Shown here: one piece after another, positions 45,067 to 57,351 of the stretch | How positions within the stretch are numbered: the first letter of the stretch is position 1 | Layout of the letters: each line of letters starts with the position of its first letter | Source of the DNA: Anisus vortex | Lineage: Eukaryota; Mollusca; Gastropoda; Planorbidae | Length of the DNA: 64,000 nucleotides | Direction of reading: 5' to 3' | Assembly (NCBI GenBank): GCA_949126835.1 | Contig: OX421506.1 | Location: 15,100,284 to 15,164,283, forward strand | Position numbers and translations under genes: made by a program | The notes under the pieces: model-generated | Database searches by the model: none | What the model was told of the DNA's origin: nothing | The model's input: only the letters and a program-made list of their open reading frames with translations

Positions 45067-46369
45067 ATACAATCATTTGAAAGCACGAGATTGATCTAGA
45101 TTTAGAATAAATTATGTAAGTCTTTGGTGTTTAAAATTGTATACATTTTATCTAATGACAGAAAATTGTACTCCTAAGTCTTAGTATGTAAGCCTACCTT
45201 TATCTACACAATTAGCTTGTATGTATTTTTTTTTGCCTAAACATTAAGTGTATGTTTAGCAAATTTGTTATTCATTTGAAGCATCAAGAAAAAAGTAAAA
45301 AACACTGAACAAAACTCTTTTAAACATGGAAATAATCAAACCCCATATTTTTATTCAAAAACAAAAAGCATATTTGTTGACTCCATGAAAATCTTGCAAT
45401 TATTAAGTTACATTTAAATTATTTGAAGTAAAAACAATAATTCAATTAAAAACATTTTCCTTCCATGTTAGATTTTATATTTTACTTTTGTTTTATAGTT
45501 TACACTCAATATGAGTTTAGAGAAATGTATTAATGTGTGTCCCTACTAATGGACAATAATGGGCTACAACCCCAGCAAGAGTTAGCTGTTTGAGATTTTA
45601 ATAACCCATCATTCATGGAAAGCTTTCCCCTTAACTCAAACAGAAAGAACCAAGATAAACAACAACAATAAATTCCTATTTGTTTTCTGCCAGAAAAGAA
45701 AAACAGAAATCTGTAAGAAAAAATATTTTTTTTACAAACTAAGCTTTTTATGTGTTTTATGTTTATAGTAAACACATTTCTTTATGCTGGTGTGTGTGTG
45801 TGTGTTTTTGTGTATGTGTATCTAAACCACTGATCTATGAAAGAAATGGACAGAGCCGCCATAATAAATGTATATGTGCAAAGTGAGGCTAGCGGCAGCT
45901 AAATATTTAATATACAGTCTATACAATTCACTTATCCATATATGCGAGTAATAGAAATAAACCAATTTGAACAAAAAAATAACAATATAAAAAAAGTTCT
46001 GTAAATTGTATTTACATTTTAGGGTTTAGGAAATATTTAATTTTAGAGATAAATGAAAGTATATTTGTTTTTTACGTTAAGAATATTGTTTCCATGGGTA
46101 ATTCATTATTTTCATAGGTCGGTGATCTAAACATAATCAGGTAATTTTTGATCATGTTGTAATGGCAAACAATGACAATTATATTGCTTTACTAACTAAA
46201 AGCAAACAGGGCCTTTTTTTTTTGCAATTGAAGTCAAAGGGTTTCAAAATCAAGTGGCTTATATTGGCTTCGGTAACTAAACTTCCTGTTGGTGTACATG
46301 GTTAGCATAAGGATCACTTTGTGCATCCAAATTTCCAGAAATTTTTATGCTTAAGATAGTTTATATATC
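45067..46369. other. No gene seen; (GT)n at 45789-45822
   Basis: About 1.3 kb, AT-rich. The 81-codon minus frame 45530-45775 has no motif. Confidence 0.5.
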
Positions 46370-47716
46370 ATGATGATGATGATGATGATGATTTATATAG
46401 CGCGCCTATCCATGCTATGTTAGCATGCTCAGTGCGCTCTGGTTCCACGTTTCAGTTGTGAATGTGCTATAAAACAAAACAAAAAACTATAAGCTTAGTT
46501 GAAGAGGAAGGTCTATAAACTTCTCTTGAATGAATCTTTTTTTTCAGAATCCCTCAATGTCTGAGGCAATTTATTCCATAAATAAGGCGCTGCTGACTCG
46601 AAAGAGCGTACACCAAATGACTTCTTTTTATGACCATCCACACTGGGTACTTTGAGTAGTGACTGTGATGAAGAGCGCAGCCCCTTAGTGGACACATGCT
46701 TGGGAACAAGTTCTTGAAGATAGTGAGGGGCAGTGGTTTCCATACAGCTATAGGCAAGTGACATAATTTTATGGTCAATGCGCTTGTTCACAGGGAGCCA
46801 GTGGAGATCTTTAAGAACCGGGGTTATGTGATCCGACTTCTTAATCCCTGATACAATGCGTGCCGCAGTGTTTTGTACTTTCTGGTGTCCCTGAAGCTGG
46901 TTCTAGGGCAGACCCCACAGACATCTATTACAATAATCCAGCCTCGATTGAATTAGAGAGACTGCTACGGCATTAGCTGTTCTCTTATTAAGTTGAGGAC
47001 GCAGCTGACCCAAGGCGCGTAGATGAAAGAAACAAGCCCTTACCACAGTACCAATGTGCGGAACCATTTTAAGCTTATTGTCAATAAAAACCCAAGGTCT
47101 CTAACACTGTTGGACAAGGGGATATCCGAGACACCAACTTTGATTGATTCAATATCGACCTTGCTATTCTAAGACTAGTGTCAGAACCACACAGAATTGC
47201 CTCTGTCTTTTCATCATTTAATTTGAGTCTGTTTGCTGCCATCCATTATTTTACTGTAAGACAGCTGTCTTCCACAGCCCGAATAGCATCACCGCAAGCA
47301 GAAGGATCAGGCTTGAAGCTCTTGTACAGTTCTGTGCCGTCAGCAAAGGTTTTCCGGGAAATTCCATGATTTTCAACAATTCTGCCCAGCTGACTAGTGT
47401 ACAAAGAGAACAAGATAGGCCCTAAAACTGAGCCCTGTGGGACTCCACAGGTAAGAGGCGTGGCTCGCGAAGAGGCCTGATTAACAACAACATGCTGAGT
47501 CATGTCCTCCAGATAGGAATTAAACCAACGAAGTGCAGTTCCAGAGATGCCCGCCTCATTTTGAAGCCTCGACAGAAGAAGCTCATGGTCAATTACATCG
47601 AAGGCAGCACTGAGATCCAGCAGGACTAAGAGTGTCAGATCACCTCGGTCAGCACTACAAAGAACATCACTCAGGACACGGAGTAAGGCTGTCTCACAGC
47701 TGTGCCCAGGTCGATA
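46370..47716 (-). pseudogene. LINE family B (CR1/L2-like) reverse transcriptase, 5'-truncated
   Basis: Reading the minus strand from 47716: FDVIDHELLLSRLQNEAGIS, then GVPQGSVLGPILFSLYTSQL (RT block 4), FADGTELY (block 5, normally F-A-D-D-T-x-L-Y, so the second catalytic aspartate is replaced by glycine), LKLNDEKTEAILCGS, then HWLPVNKRIDHKIM, APHYLQELV and SFESAAPYLWNKLPQTLR. The 3' end is AGCATGGATAGGCGCGCTAT followed by a (CAT)n tail at 46371-46393. There are several stops and frameshifts in between. The family normally copies its RNA at the nicked target; this copy is inactive. A fragment of the same family is at 26190-26545. Confidence 0.85.
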
Positions 47717-48854
47717 GGCTTATCAGACCTATGCATTGTAATATTGTATTTAAAAAATCAACTAAAATGTCCTAGAGCTATGTAAATAAGCCTTGGAATG
47801 TTTACAAATATTTATTTCACTGTCGGTGGTTATAGAAGACTATATTTTGAAAACACTTGGTAAATAAAACTAGTGTAAGCCTACAGGAAAATAAATAGAA
47901 ATTGTATATCAAAAGAACCAATTGTTAGGGTTCAAAAGAATTAATTATTGTATCAAGCCATTAATAAATAATGAACGGTTCATATAAAATGATAATCTCA
48001 AAGACGAAAGTTAAATTACGAAATAATAAGAGTGACATAATAATATGATGCTAGAAAGTATGATGCGTTTCTTAGAAATCATGTTGGTAAGATATTGAGA
48101 AATGTTAGACGACCTTAGACTTAGGGAACGATAGGACGTGTTTTATGCTATGCTCTAGAGTCTAGAGGTAGACTGTCTATTTTAATCTAATGTGTATCTT
48201 ATGCTGAGTTAAGAATTATTCTATTAATGAAACATTTTGAGTTTATACTTTCTTCGGAGCGTTATTTTATAAAGTCAAAGGAGTGGAAGAATGAAAGATT
48301 GCTTATGTATGTGGCCAGCCCTGAGATTCCTAATTCAATACAACATAAAAACTAACGGTCACACCAAGTAACTCTGTGAACTTAAAGTCACGTGATTTTG
48401 GTCACGTGTTTGCAAAAGTCATACTCTCCAACTCTTTGAATGACATACTAGTATAATGCAACATAAACGAACTACTTAAAACTAAACAACAGTAGACATG
48501 TTGTGAACTATCGTTTTACAAATAAGCGTATTTGATATAAAATTTTGAATTTAAAAGTTGATATCAAGTTTGCTGTCAAATTTCAATATGCCAAATTAAT
48601 ATGAATGTTGCAATATATAGATGGACGTTATACAAGTGTTGGCAAATGTTGTATTACACTGCAGCACAAGGATCTAGTCTACATAGACGTTTCAAAATAA
48701 AAAAAGGTTCTTTGACGTTATACAATGTATTAAAATGTAATGCAATAATGCCAACGTGGGTGGACATTTAGCATTGAGATAAATGTCTAGACAAGATAGT
48801 TTTAAAAGGTTAGACATGTGTATATTTCCGAACATTTCTCTAGTTATGTATGTA
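47717..48854. other. No gene seen
   Basis: About 1.1 kb of AT-rich sequence with no supportable feature. Confidence 0.5.
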
Positions 48855-48890
48855 ACTAGCTAAATTACCCGGCATTGCCCGGTGTGCAAA
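48855..48890. repeat. Dispersed repeat block (CCCGGCATTGCCCGGTG)
   Basis: Reverse-oriented relative of the ACGGGCAACACCGGG blocks at 34938 and 35160. It is followed by AT-rich sequence with no feature to 49398. Confidence 0.45.
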
Positions 48891-49398
48891 GTAAGCATAC
48901 ATTAAGGAAGAAATGGGACAAACTATTTCAATTATATTATAGGCCAATAGATGACTTATAAATATTATCAACATCAATTTATAGTTAAATAACTAAATAA
49001 CTTGATTTCGATGAACTAATTATTAATTTTTATATTATAGACTTCATAATATGAAAAATAGTTATAATCATAAGGATAATAATATAGGCAAGACCTTTTT
49101 TTTAAAACGAATATTTATTTAAAAGATAACAGCGGTAAAGCGAGCCCAAGTCATCCTTGTGTCAGTAGGGACTAACCACTTTGAATAGGAGGACACGTGT
49201 AGGAAGCGAAATGGCAGAAATAAATAATATAAGACAATAAAATCAAGTGTCCTTATATTAACCAATGGGAATAGGATATGACACACACAGTCTACAGCAT
49301 GCATATAGGCTAGATACTGATACAAATTACACATATTATGCAATAAAATAGTTTTAAATTTAGCACATTGTACAACTTCTGTGTATGTCTTCATTTGT

Positions 49399-49670
49399 AG
49401 ATCTACACCATGTATAGATCTACACCATATAATAGATCTACACCATGTGTAGATCTACACCATGTATAGATTTAAATCCATGTATAGATCTAAACATGGT
49501 TTAAAGATCTCCACCATGTAAAGATCTCCACCATGTATAGATCTCCACCATGTATAGATCTACCCCATGTTTAGATCTACACCATGTATAGATCTACACC
49601 ATGTATAGATCTACACCATGTATAGATCTACACCATGTATAGATCTACACCATGTATAGATCTACACCAT
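49399..49670. repeat. 17-bp minisatellite, about 16 copies
   Basis: Units read AGATCTACACCATGTAT. Each contains the palindrome AGATCT. Left copies vary and the last six are identical. Confidence 0.9.
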
Positions 49671-49679
49671 TAACTACAA

Positions 49680-49935
49680 TGTTCACAAAGACAAAGAGAG
49701 AAAACACTTTTCTTATTCCTTATATATAAACAAATACACACACGTTCTCTTTCATCACGATTGGCATCCGGGGATATAATGGGTTGCCTGACAAACAAGG
49801 AAACTCAACAGCACAATATCATTTTAAACCGTAAATTAAATTGCACGACTAGACTCAAACTACGGATAAGCGGAGTACGTAATAATTTTCTTTATAGAAG
49901 GATCGACTGTAACTTATAAAGATAAGGATGTGTTA
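49680..49935 (+). pseudogene. LINE family C, 3' fragment
   Basis: It aligns with 39290-39530: CTTATTCCTTATATATAAAC, TTGGCATCCGGGGATATAAT, GGGTTGCCTGAC, then ATTTTCTTTATAGAAGGATC and AACTTATAAAGATAAGGAT. It starts immediately after the 17-bp array. Confidence 0.7.
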
Positions 49936-51141
49936 TATGAATAAAAGTGTATTTTATTACCTATCTATATTAATGACGTACATTGCAAAAACGTTTTTGT
50001 CTTGCACTTGAGCGACGTATGAGTCCACCAGAACCATGTACACATTATTAAATAGATAGTCAGGACTCGGTAGTGTCCCTTGTTTCAACTATTGGTATTT
50101 CTTCCCTTTAATTTGTCTTCTTAGCTTTTCAATCGTGTTCATTTAAAGTGATTTCTACATTTTCTATGAGCAAAGAAAAAGAGATTATTTTTTTATTACT
50201 AAGTATTTTTAATACCTAAAAATATCAGGTTCACTTTTGAGACTGAAGCTTCTGAAGGCTTACTGACCCAATTCCCTTCATACTATCAAGCTGAAAATTA
50301 AAACATAGTTTCGTTGCCAATGACAAAACATTCTTCCGATTTTAATTCAGCTCCATTCTCCACCACAACCAACCCAAAAATTTTTTTGTTTTTAAAGATT
50401 ACATTTTATGTATGATGCGCATATTCTAATCCCTTTTATTAACACAAAGTGTATGACACAATCTTCTGCAGGCTAACCTCTGATCTCAGTTATATTTCTT
50501 TTTTTCTGAGTTATATGTAAATATATTTTAACCAACACCTAATTGGAATTATCTTCAATGTGTTGTACATGTTCATTATTCTAAGTTCATTACAAGCCTG
50601 TGTCCGATCTGGCGCAAGTTAGTTCGTGACAATTAGTTTTACGGGTAAATTAAAAAAAACAAAAAACAAAAATGCGATCACAGAATTCACACGAAATACG
50701 TTTCTTTTTTTTTATGAGTTGTTTAATTTCACATTGGAAAAATATAAATAAAAACAATAAGCTTAGAATGATCAAAATATGTGTTAAGATTCAATGTCAT
50801 GATATTTATACTGATTTTTTTTGTTTTTGTTTTTTTTTGTTCTTTTTTTACAAATATTATGTAAAAATCAATTTAAAAGATGTAAACAAGAAAATACTAA
50901 TTGAATTTGAATAGTTGGAATTTCCAAACTGTCTATTTTCACTAGTGAATTATTCTTTTTAAGACTTTAGTTGTTTTTTTCTCAATAGAGGAATTCCCGT
51001 TAGTGGGCAGACATGTAGTGCTCAAGGGACATCCACAAGTACGAAGGAACTCAATGGATAGAATAGACAATCCTGGGTTATCACACTGGATTACTGGCGT
51101 GTGGGATTGAGTAGTTGCTGCGTGAGGGAAGGACAAGGCAG
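49936..51141. other. No gene seen
   Basis: AT-rich, with T-rich runs near 50815-50850. The phenylalanine-rich 80-codon frame (50672-50914) is low complexity. Confidence 0.5.
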
Positions 51142-51196
51142 CGAGAAAAGAGGGGGAGGTAAAGAGAGGGAGAGAAAGAGAGAGAGAAAAAAGAGA
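51142..51196. repeat. GA-rich microsatellite
   Basis: GAGAAAAGAGGGGGAGG through GAGAGAGAAAAAAGAG; gives the leucine/serine-rich minus frame at 50942-51199. Confidence 0.8.
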
Positions 51197-51716
51197 CAAC
51201 AGAGAAGACGCTAGCGATGCCAGAGGTTGCTTCGGATGTGTAGGCGGAACATTTAATAGCTCTCTCTTCTCTCTTGTGTGTAATTTTGATAATTCGCTTT
51301 GTTTCCCAAAGAGATTATGCGTTATAAAAATTATCTGTAATAGCTTATAGTCTTATGTATGTATTATATTAAACATAATCAACTTAGCTTTAAATGTGAT
51401 ATATATAGGCTATATATATATATATATATTTATATATTACCATAAACTAATAAGCCAATTATACATTTATTTAACTAACTTACTTTACTGTTGGTAAACA
51501 AATACAATTAACAAAAACACTAAACACGTATAGTAAACAGTCGATTAAAATTTTTCATTAGACTTAATGAAATAAATACAAATCCTTTAGAGTTTTCCTA
51601 GTCATAATACAAAATGCGTATAAAGTGGTCAAATTTAAATTATATTTAAAAAAACAACCACAACAGAAAACCAATTATTGATGTCATTTTATTTTAAATA
51701 AGCTGATCAAATTGTA
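51197..51716. other. No gene; (TA)n at 51405-51437
   Basis: AT-rich; nothing else seen. Confidence 0.5.
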
Positions 51717-51723
51717 ATATAAG

Positions 51724-51828
51724 TTGACAAATATACATGACAAAAATATAGAGACAAATATACATAGACAAAAATATAGAGACAAATATAAATGACAAAA
51801 ATATAGAGACAAATATAAATGTAAACAA
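51724..51828. repeat. About 33-bp repeat, 3 copies
   Basis: ACAAATATACATGACAAAAA then TATAGAG, repeated with small changes. Confidence 0.75.
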
Positions 51829-51869
51829 ATGTATTCTTTTTAAAGATCCGTCAAAAATGTTCTGATAAA

Positions 51870-52275
51870 TTTATCACTGTAAGAATTATCGAACTTTTTG
51901 ATACTTCGTGTGAGAAATATTGACTTTGTGTAAGAATTATCGAACTTTTTGATACTTCGTGTGAGAAATATTGACTTTGTGTAAGAATTATCGAACTTTT
52001 TGATACTTTGTGTGAGAAATATTGACTTTGTGTGAGAAATATCAACTTTGTGAGACTTTGTGTGACAAATATCAACTTTTTTACACCTTGTGTGAGAAAT
52101 ATCAACTTTTGTACACTTTGTGTGAGAAATATCAACTTTGTGATACTTTGTGTGAGAAATATCAACTTTTTTTTACACTTTGTGTGAGAAATATCAACTT
52201 TGTGCTACTTTGTGTGAGAAATATCAACTTTGTGATACTCTATGTGAGAAATATCAACTTTGTCAATTCTTTTCT
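51870..52275. repeat. 52-bp and 30-bp interleaved minisatellite
   Basis: Left part: 52-bp units with AGAATTATCGAACTTTTTGA and TACTTCGTGTGAGAAATATT (three copies). Right part: about 30-bp units with TGTGAGAAATATCAACTTTG. The two share GTGTGAGAAATAT, so the longer unit appears to be a fusion of two short ones. Frames on both strands (51851-52165 and 52022-52318) are by-products. Confidence 0.85.
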
Positions 52276-52548
52276 GAGAAATAAAACACAGTTTTCGCTT
52301 TTACCAGCAATCATTTAAACGTTTAAAAATAAAAATCAAATTTTTCTCGGTGTTGGTACGGGAGCCTTCAGGTAAGAATTATTGTTCCTACTTATACTAC
52401 TTTATCTTTAAACACTATGTGAGAATAAACCAATGCGTCCGTGTCGTGTATTACATCATTCATCCGCTTTATGGAGGATTTCAAAACTGATTTCATTGGT
52501 TTCAAACGAAATAAACAAGGATGTAAAGAATGTTAAGTTAAGTATCCC

Positions 52549-52781
52549 ATGAGATCAAATAGATCCTTCAGGCCGGTGAAGCAGCGTTCACCAGTTTCTT
52601 TGGCCACGGCATACTAAGGGATTGTGTGACCAGCACAAAGGTCAGGAACCCATCAGAGCTGGGTAGACTCAGGAACACCCTCCAGTTCAGTGAAAAAAAA
52701 AACCTAGATTTTACCAGGATTTGAACCCGGGAACCTTTGGTAAGCTAAGTCGAACGCGCTACCGCTCGACCACCAAAAACA
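52549..52781 (-). mobile_element. tRNA-derived SINE, near complete
   Basis: On the minus strand: GGTGGTCGAGCGGTAGCGCG (A-box TGGTCGAGCGG), then GGGTTCAAATCCTGG (B-box), GGGTGTTCCTGAGTCTACCC, then GCCGTGGCCAAAGAAACTGG and GTGAACGCTGCTTCACCGG. Confidence 0.82.
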
Positions 52782-52924
52782 GGGATGTATAAACATCGAA
52801 ATCTTGTATTTACTCATGTAAAATTTTTTGTTTCAATTATATTCTTCGGGAAAACTTGTAAGTGCACAGTCGCTCTACGTGAATAATACTGTAAATTATT
52901 TTTTATTTCAAAATAAATTAATAA

Positions 52925-53092
52925 ATGAAGACAAAAGAAACGTTTGGAAGATAATATCAGGAAATGGACAGGTACAAAACTGTGCGAGGCAATGAGAACG
53001 GCTGAGAGACGGAAGGAATGGAGGAGGCTGGTTTACATGTCATCTGTGGCGCCCCAAAAGTCCAACAGACTACAGGATATGTAGGATGTAGG
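52925..53092 (+). pseudogene. LINE family A, C-terminal remnant
   Basis: An open stretch reads RQKKRLEDNIRKWTG, then LCEAMRTAERRKEWRRLV, then SSVAPQKSNRLQDM and a stop. It is the same terminal domain as at 12573 and 58672 (R-Q-K-K-R-W-E-D-N-I-x-x-W-T-G ... A-E-x-R-x-x-W). 5'-truncated, but this piece keeps its frame. Confidence 0.75.
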
Positions 53093-53142
53093 AGGGAATT
53101 AAAAAAGTAATTAACAAGTATAAATATAGGAAATGATGCTTT

Positions 53143-53352
53143 AGTGACAGCGCGCTCTACTTGTATACGAAAGGACCCGGGTTCGAAGCCTAATGAAAGC
53201 TATAACCCGTTGCCGGGTCTGAGGGTTTTCCGTGTCTTCTCAGCTCTGATTAGTATCCGGGCACACAATCCCCTAGTAAGGTCGGTGCCACGAAAACATT
53301 TGAAAGCTGTTTCACAATCCCTATAGATCAAATGGGTCTGACAAGGGAACAC
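53143..53352 (+). mobile_element. tRNA-derived SINE, diverged copy
   Basis: B-box CCGGGTTCGAAGCCTAATG, then CTCAGCTCTGATTAGTATCC, CACACAATCCCCTAGTAAGG and TTTGAAAGCTGTTTCACAAT. It lies 50 bases after the LINE remnant and 240 before the next SINE. Confidence 0.7.
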
Positions 53353-53592
53353 TTTGCTTTTACTGTATAGAAAGATAAATAATATATATGCTTATCATAC
53401 AAGTTGTTATATGAAATATTAAATGCTTAAATATTAAATCTATGCACTTTACAAGCCTAATTTCTATATCATATTATACACATCATTATGTGAGTGTAGA
53501 ACGAGTGTGTTTTTTGCTAAATACGCGTTTTATGTGTGTGTATGTTGGGGCAATTTTATTTTCCTAACAATTTCAGCTTTTCTTTTGTTTGT

Positions 53593-53842
53593 TTGGGCAC
53601 GGTAGCCGAGAGGCAGCGCGTTTGGCTGGCGTACCTAAGGTCCTGGGTTCGAGTCCTGGTGTAGGCTAGGATTTGTTCTCGGTTCTGGCGGACGTCCCTG
53701 AGTCTACCCGACTCTGATGGGTACCTGACTTTAGTTGAAGTAAAGTAAGGGCATCTGGCCTTACAATCCCCTAGTATGCCGTGACCACAGAAGCTTGTGA
53801 ACGCTGCTTCATGGATCAATTTGGTCCGACGGGATACTTTTC
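53593..53842 (+). mobile_element. tRNA-derived SINE, reference copy
   Basis: The head GGGCACGGTAGCCGAGAGG holds a perfect A-box (TAGCCGAGAGG). CTGGGTTCGAGTCCTGG gives a perfect B-box (GGTTCGAGTCC) about 43 bases on. These are Pol III internal promoter elements, and the head looks like a class II (Ser/Leu-type) tRNA. The body follows: GACGTCCCTGAGTCTACCCG, CTGATGGGTACCTGAC, ACAATCCCCTAGTATGCCGT, GTGAACGCTGCTTCATGG and TTTGGTCCGACGGGATACTT. It is not a working tRNA gene: the 3' acceptor half is absent. Confidence 0.85.
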
Positions 53843-54159
53843 AGCCTTGTCGAATTTCAATCTAAATAATTCCATTTGAGCGCACAACCCGGCCATGTAG
53901 TCAAATACCCTGAACAAATTTCTAATTATGTTGTCCTACAGTTGAATCAACACATCAAGCTTACTACTACACAGGAACATATTGCATAAGAATAAACGTT
54001 GATACAAATCTTGACTAAACTCTGTGGAGTTGAAAGATATATTTTAAAAGTATTATTTCGTAATGATAACAAAACTATAGGATTTAAAGCTATAAACGAA
54101 ACACAGACTTTTATTTCTTGATAGTTTTATGTTCATAACTTGTGTCAGTTTTCTCAAAA

Positions 54160-54660
54160 CATTATATCAAGGGAGTCAGTGGGAGAGGGTGGGGAAGAAA
54201 TAGATGGCACTGACTCCCTCTTCATCTTCTTCTTCCCATGTATCAGCTCCCTGTGGAGTATAGCCCATAGGTCATCATTAATAGCTTTCCATAGGCCTAT
54301 ATCCCAGTCTCTTGAGCTATTTTCTCTAACTCTTTCCACGCCTTTCTGTATCTAGCTATCTTCCCCAATTCTTCCCAATTATAATTTGTAAATATCTTTC
54401 TACATCCCTACGCCAGGTGTTCTTGGTTCTTTCACTTCGTCTTGCGTCCTTCGAAATTTGTCTTTATACTTACTTGCTTTTATTGTCAAATATTGTTCAT
54501 CATAGCAAACGCTCTCCCATGTTTTTGTTCTTGTGTTTTGATACCTACCCCCACAGCCCAGTTCTTTACGTACTATACTTCCTAGGTACTACTTCTAAGC
54601 ACCATCCCTTTTACCTCCAGTGCATCCGTACTATTTGATTAGTTGTTTTTTCTGTCTCCT
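54160..54660 (-). pseudogene. RTE-like LINE C-terminal remnant (family D)
   Basis: The minus strand reads RTKNTWRRDVERYLQIII. After frameshifts it gives EIARYRKAWKELEKIA and GLYSTGS, matching the RTE-type ending (R-P-K-x-T-W-R-R, W-x-E-x-x-x-x-A-x-D-R-x-x-W-K-x-L-V-x-G-L-C-S). Several frame changes show that it is dead. Confidence 0.55.
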
Positions 54661-55414
54661 TGCTTCATAGAAGTTTAACTCAAGGCCCGCGGGGTATATC
54701 CGGCACGGATCACTAATGTATTCGACTCCCGAGAGAATTCATGTCATTGTTTGAAGAAAACCAAATTCATTCTACTGAGATCAATTATTTTTTATCCAGT
54801 TAGGCAGCACATTTTAAGATTTGCCCTTCTTATTTTATTTTTTTACTCTACGAATACTAGATTAATACAATTCCCTCTCAACACCCCTTCCCGTAAAAAA
54901 AAACGAAATGTTAAACGATATTCTTGTTGAGATATTGTCAACAATAATTGTAAAGAGATTTCTTTATCTTTTCTACAAAATAAAAAGTTAACAGTTTAGT
55001 GCTACAATACTTCCATCTAGCACGTCATATGATCACGCTCCGTCCAAGAGAAATACTTTTGAAGATGTCTCGTCTCTTAATTAATCATCTAAACTTCAAA
55101 GCTTTTTTCTGCGACATTTTGTCTAAAGGAGAAGTGTCGTGTGTCGGTCAAGTGGAAATTCTGTGTCTGATTATTATCAGTCTTTGACTTGGTATTTTGT
55201 CAAGACGTAACGTAATAAGTCTAGTCTCTACATTTAAGATGTTATCATTAGTTTACATTCTTGAATCGCGTCTATTATATTATGTGTATGTTGAAAGAAA
55301 GCTAAAGGTGGTTTATGTGAATATCTAAGTTTATACAGACAATTGACAGGCAATATGTCATAGAGATAAGGGGAAATGTTTGTATGTGTTTGAAATGAAC
55401 CTTAGAGAACCATA
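54661..55414. other. No gene seen; possible hAT scrap at 54675
   Basis: CTCAAGGCCCGCGGGGTATA at about 54679 resembles a hAT subterminal block, but no partner end is found. The 62-codon frame 54999-55187 has no motif. Confidence 0.4.
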
Positions 55415-55698
55415 AACTCTAATATAGAAATACAACCCAATAACAACCTGTTGCAAAGCCCAGATAAACATAAACACTTTCCTTATCCCTCATAAACATA
55501 AACACTTTCCTTATCCCTCATGCGAGTGGCATTCGAGCATGGAATGGGTTACCTGAACAAACCAGGAAAACCATCAATTTAACATCATTTAAAACATTAA
55601 TAAAAATGCAAGACTAGACTCGGACCACGGATGAGCGAAGGTCGCAATAATCTTCTTTATAGAAGGAGCGTCTGTAATGTATGAGATAAGATAAGATA
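55415..55698 (+). pseudogene. LINE family C, 3' fragment
   Basis: Close match to 39235-39530, with a 33-bp tandem duplication (TAAACATAAACACTTTCC, TTATCCCTCA) at about 55467-55520 and loss of the TTCTTCCC block. It ends in TTCTTTATAGAAGGAGCGTC and AGATAAGATAAGATAG. Confidence 0.8.
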
Positions 55699-55858
55699 GA
55701 CATGTATGGCAAATGACATATATGACAGTTAAGTATATGACTGTAAGGGGTAGATGCCCATATCATTGTAAAAAAAATCCATTTGACTGTAAGATATGTA
55801 CAGGTAAGGAATATTAAATGGTGTATGGCTTTATGCATGACTTCAAGGTAGACTATAT

Positions 55859-55985
55859 CAGTGGTTGGTAACTCTTAGATAATTGTGTGCCAAAAAAGGA
55901 TTTCTAAATCATTCGGCGTGCCAACATCCTTTATGTCTTTGTGATCTTTTCACATAGAAGAGACTTGAATTTCCTTTTTTTGGTG
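55859..55985 (+). mobile_element. Decayed, unexpanded copy of the 31-bp-satellite MITE
   Basis: CAGTGGTTGGTAACTCTTAG corresponds to the hAT-type left end. Then GTGTGCCAAAAAAGGATTTC and TAAATCATTCGGCGTGCCAA form one satellite unit between two GTGCCAA words, followed by CATCCTTTATGTC and GAGACTTGAATTTCC, as after the array at 19985-20050. The right end is not found. Confidence 0.65.
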
Positions 55986-56083
55986 GTCTTTCTCATGCCA
56001 TTTAAAACTATTCTAGAAAACAATAATTTTGATGATTATCCTTCATTGACTTTGATGTTTACCTGTGAGCTGTCCACCAATTT

Positions 56084-56261
56084 CAGTGGCGAAGCTAGGG
56101 GAGGGGGAGGGAGGTCCAAATTTGAAAGTACCCCGGGCCCCTACTTGAAAGGGGCCCCAAAGGAGTGTCCGAATCTCATGGCGTAATGTCGAATGTCAAA
56201 ATGCAGGGGCCCCTAAAGAGGACAAGCCCCCCGGGCCCCCAAATCCCTAGCAACGGCACTG
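56084..56261. mobile_element. GC-rich hAT MITE with perfect 8-bp duplication
   Basis: CAGTGGCGAAGCTAGGG and CCCTAGCAACGGCACTG are inverted repeats (14 of 17 paired). ACCAATTT stands on both sides (56076-56083 and 56262-56269). It is 178 bp, with CCCCGGGCCCC blocks. The frame at 55941-56186 runs into it by chance. Confidence 0.88.
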
Positions 56262-56389
56262 ACCAATTTACTTTATGTTTTACATTTGCTTAACATAAAT
56301 ACCAAGATGAAATAAGAGTGTGTATGTTATTTAGTTTGGTTCCTCTACTTAAAAAAAAATTATATATTAATATTCTTTTTACTTCCTTT

Positions 56390-57351
56390 ATTTTAAGTTG
56401 CATTTTCTGTCTGTCTGTCTGCAATCATGCGTCGTGGGAGCAAAACTTTGCTTCAATTTTTCGACCACTTTCCTTGGTCTGATCGAGCTGAAATTTAGAC
56501 AGCAGATTTGGGGCGCCTAAAAATACATCCTATCAAATTTTCAGTTAAAACGACTTAATAATACTATACTTATGACAATATTCATTTCTTAAAAGGAAAG
56601 TATAAGAAATATTTTGATTTCGCGTTAAAAATGCCTGTGCAACTTTTTATAGTTTTTCGGCGCAAAGCTAAAAAAAATAATTATGCGCTAAGATTATTTT
56701 TAGAACAATTCATACGGAGTAAGGAGATATTTTTGAGATTTGCGACACATATATTTTTCTGTACGTTTCATTTCCAGTAGTCAATCAATTATTTAATTGC
56801 ATGATGGTAAGATTAGTTTTCAAATAAAGGGAGTATAATTAAAACTTCGTTTTTATGGTTTTCTTTTTTATTTCCCTTATTTTAAGTTGCAATTTATGTC
56901 TGTCTGATTGCAATCGTCGTGGGAGCAAGAATTGGCTTCGATTTTTCGACCACTTTCCGTGGTCCAATCAAGCTGAAATTTGGACAGCAGACTTGCCCTG
57001 ACTAACACTACATTCTATCAAATTTTCAGTTAAAACGATATAATAATACTACACTTATGACAATATTCATTTCTTAAAAGGAAAGTATAAGAAAAATTTT
57101 GGTTTCACTTTTAAAATGCCTGTTCAACTTTTTATAGTTTTTCGGCGCAAAGCTAGAAAAAAAAATTATGCGCTAAGATTATTTTTAAAACAATTCATAC
57201 GGAGTAAGGAGATATTTTTGAGATTTGCGACACAGATATTTTTCTGTACGTTTCATTTCCAGTAGTCAATCAATTCTTTAATTACACGATGGTAAATTTA
57301 ATTTGCAAATAAAGGGAGTATAATAAAAACTTCGTTTTTATGGTTTTCTTG
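56390..57351. repeat. 489-bp tandem duplication, 2 copies
   Basis: The copies begin TTTTAAGTTGCA at 56391 and 56880 and match throughout (TCAATTTTTCGACCACTTTC, TATCAAATTTTCAGTTAAAA, TATAGTTTTTCGGCGCAAAG, GAGATATTTTTGAGATTTGC, AACTTCGTTTTTATGGTTTT). They differ by scattered substitutions and small gaps, so the duplication is older than the 78-bp one at 3881. A fragment of the same unit is inverted at 11390. Confidence 0.85.

Noticed and set aside
53593..53660. A tRNA gene (good A and B boxes)
   Set aside because: No pairing 3' acceptor half follows the B-box; the sequence continues into the SINE body shared by several other copies.
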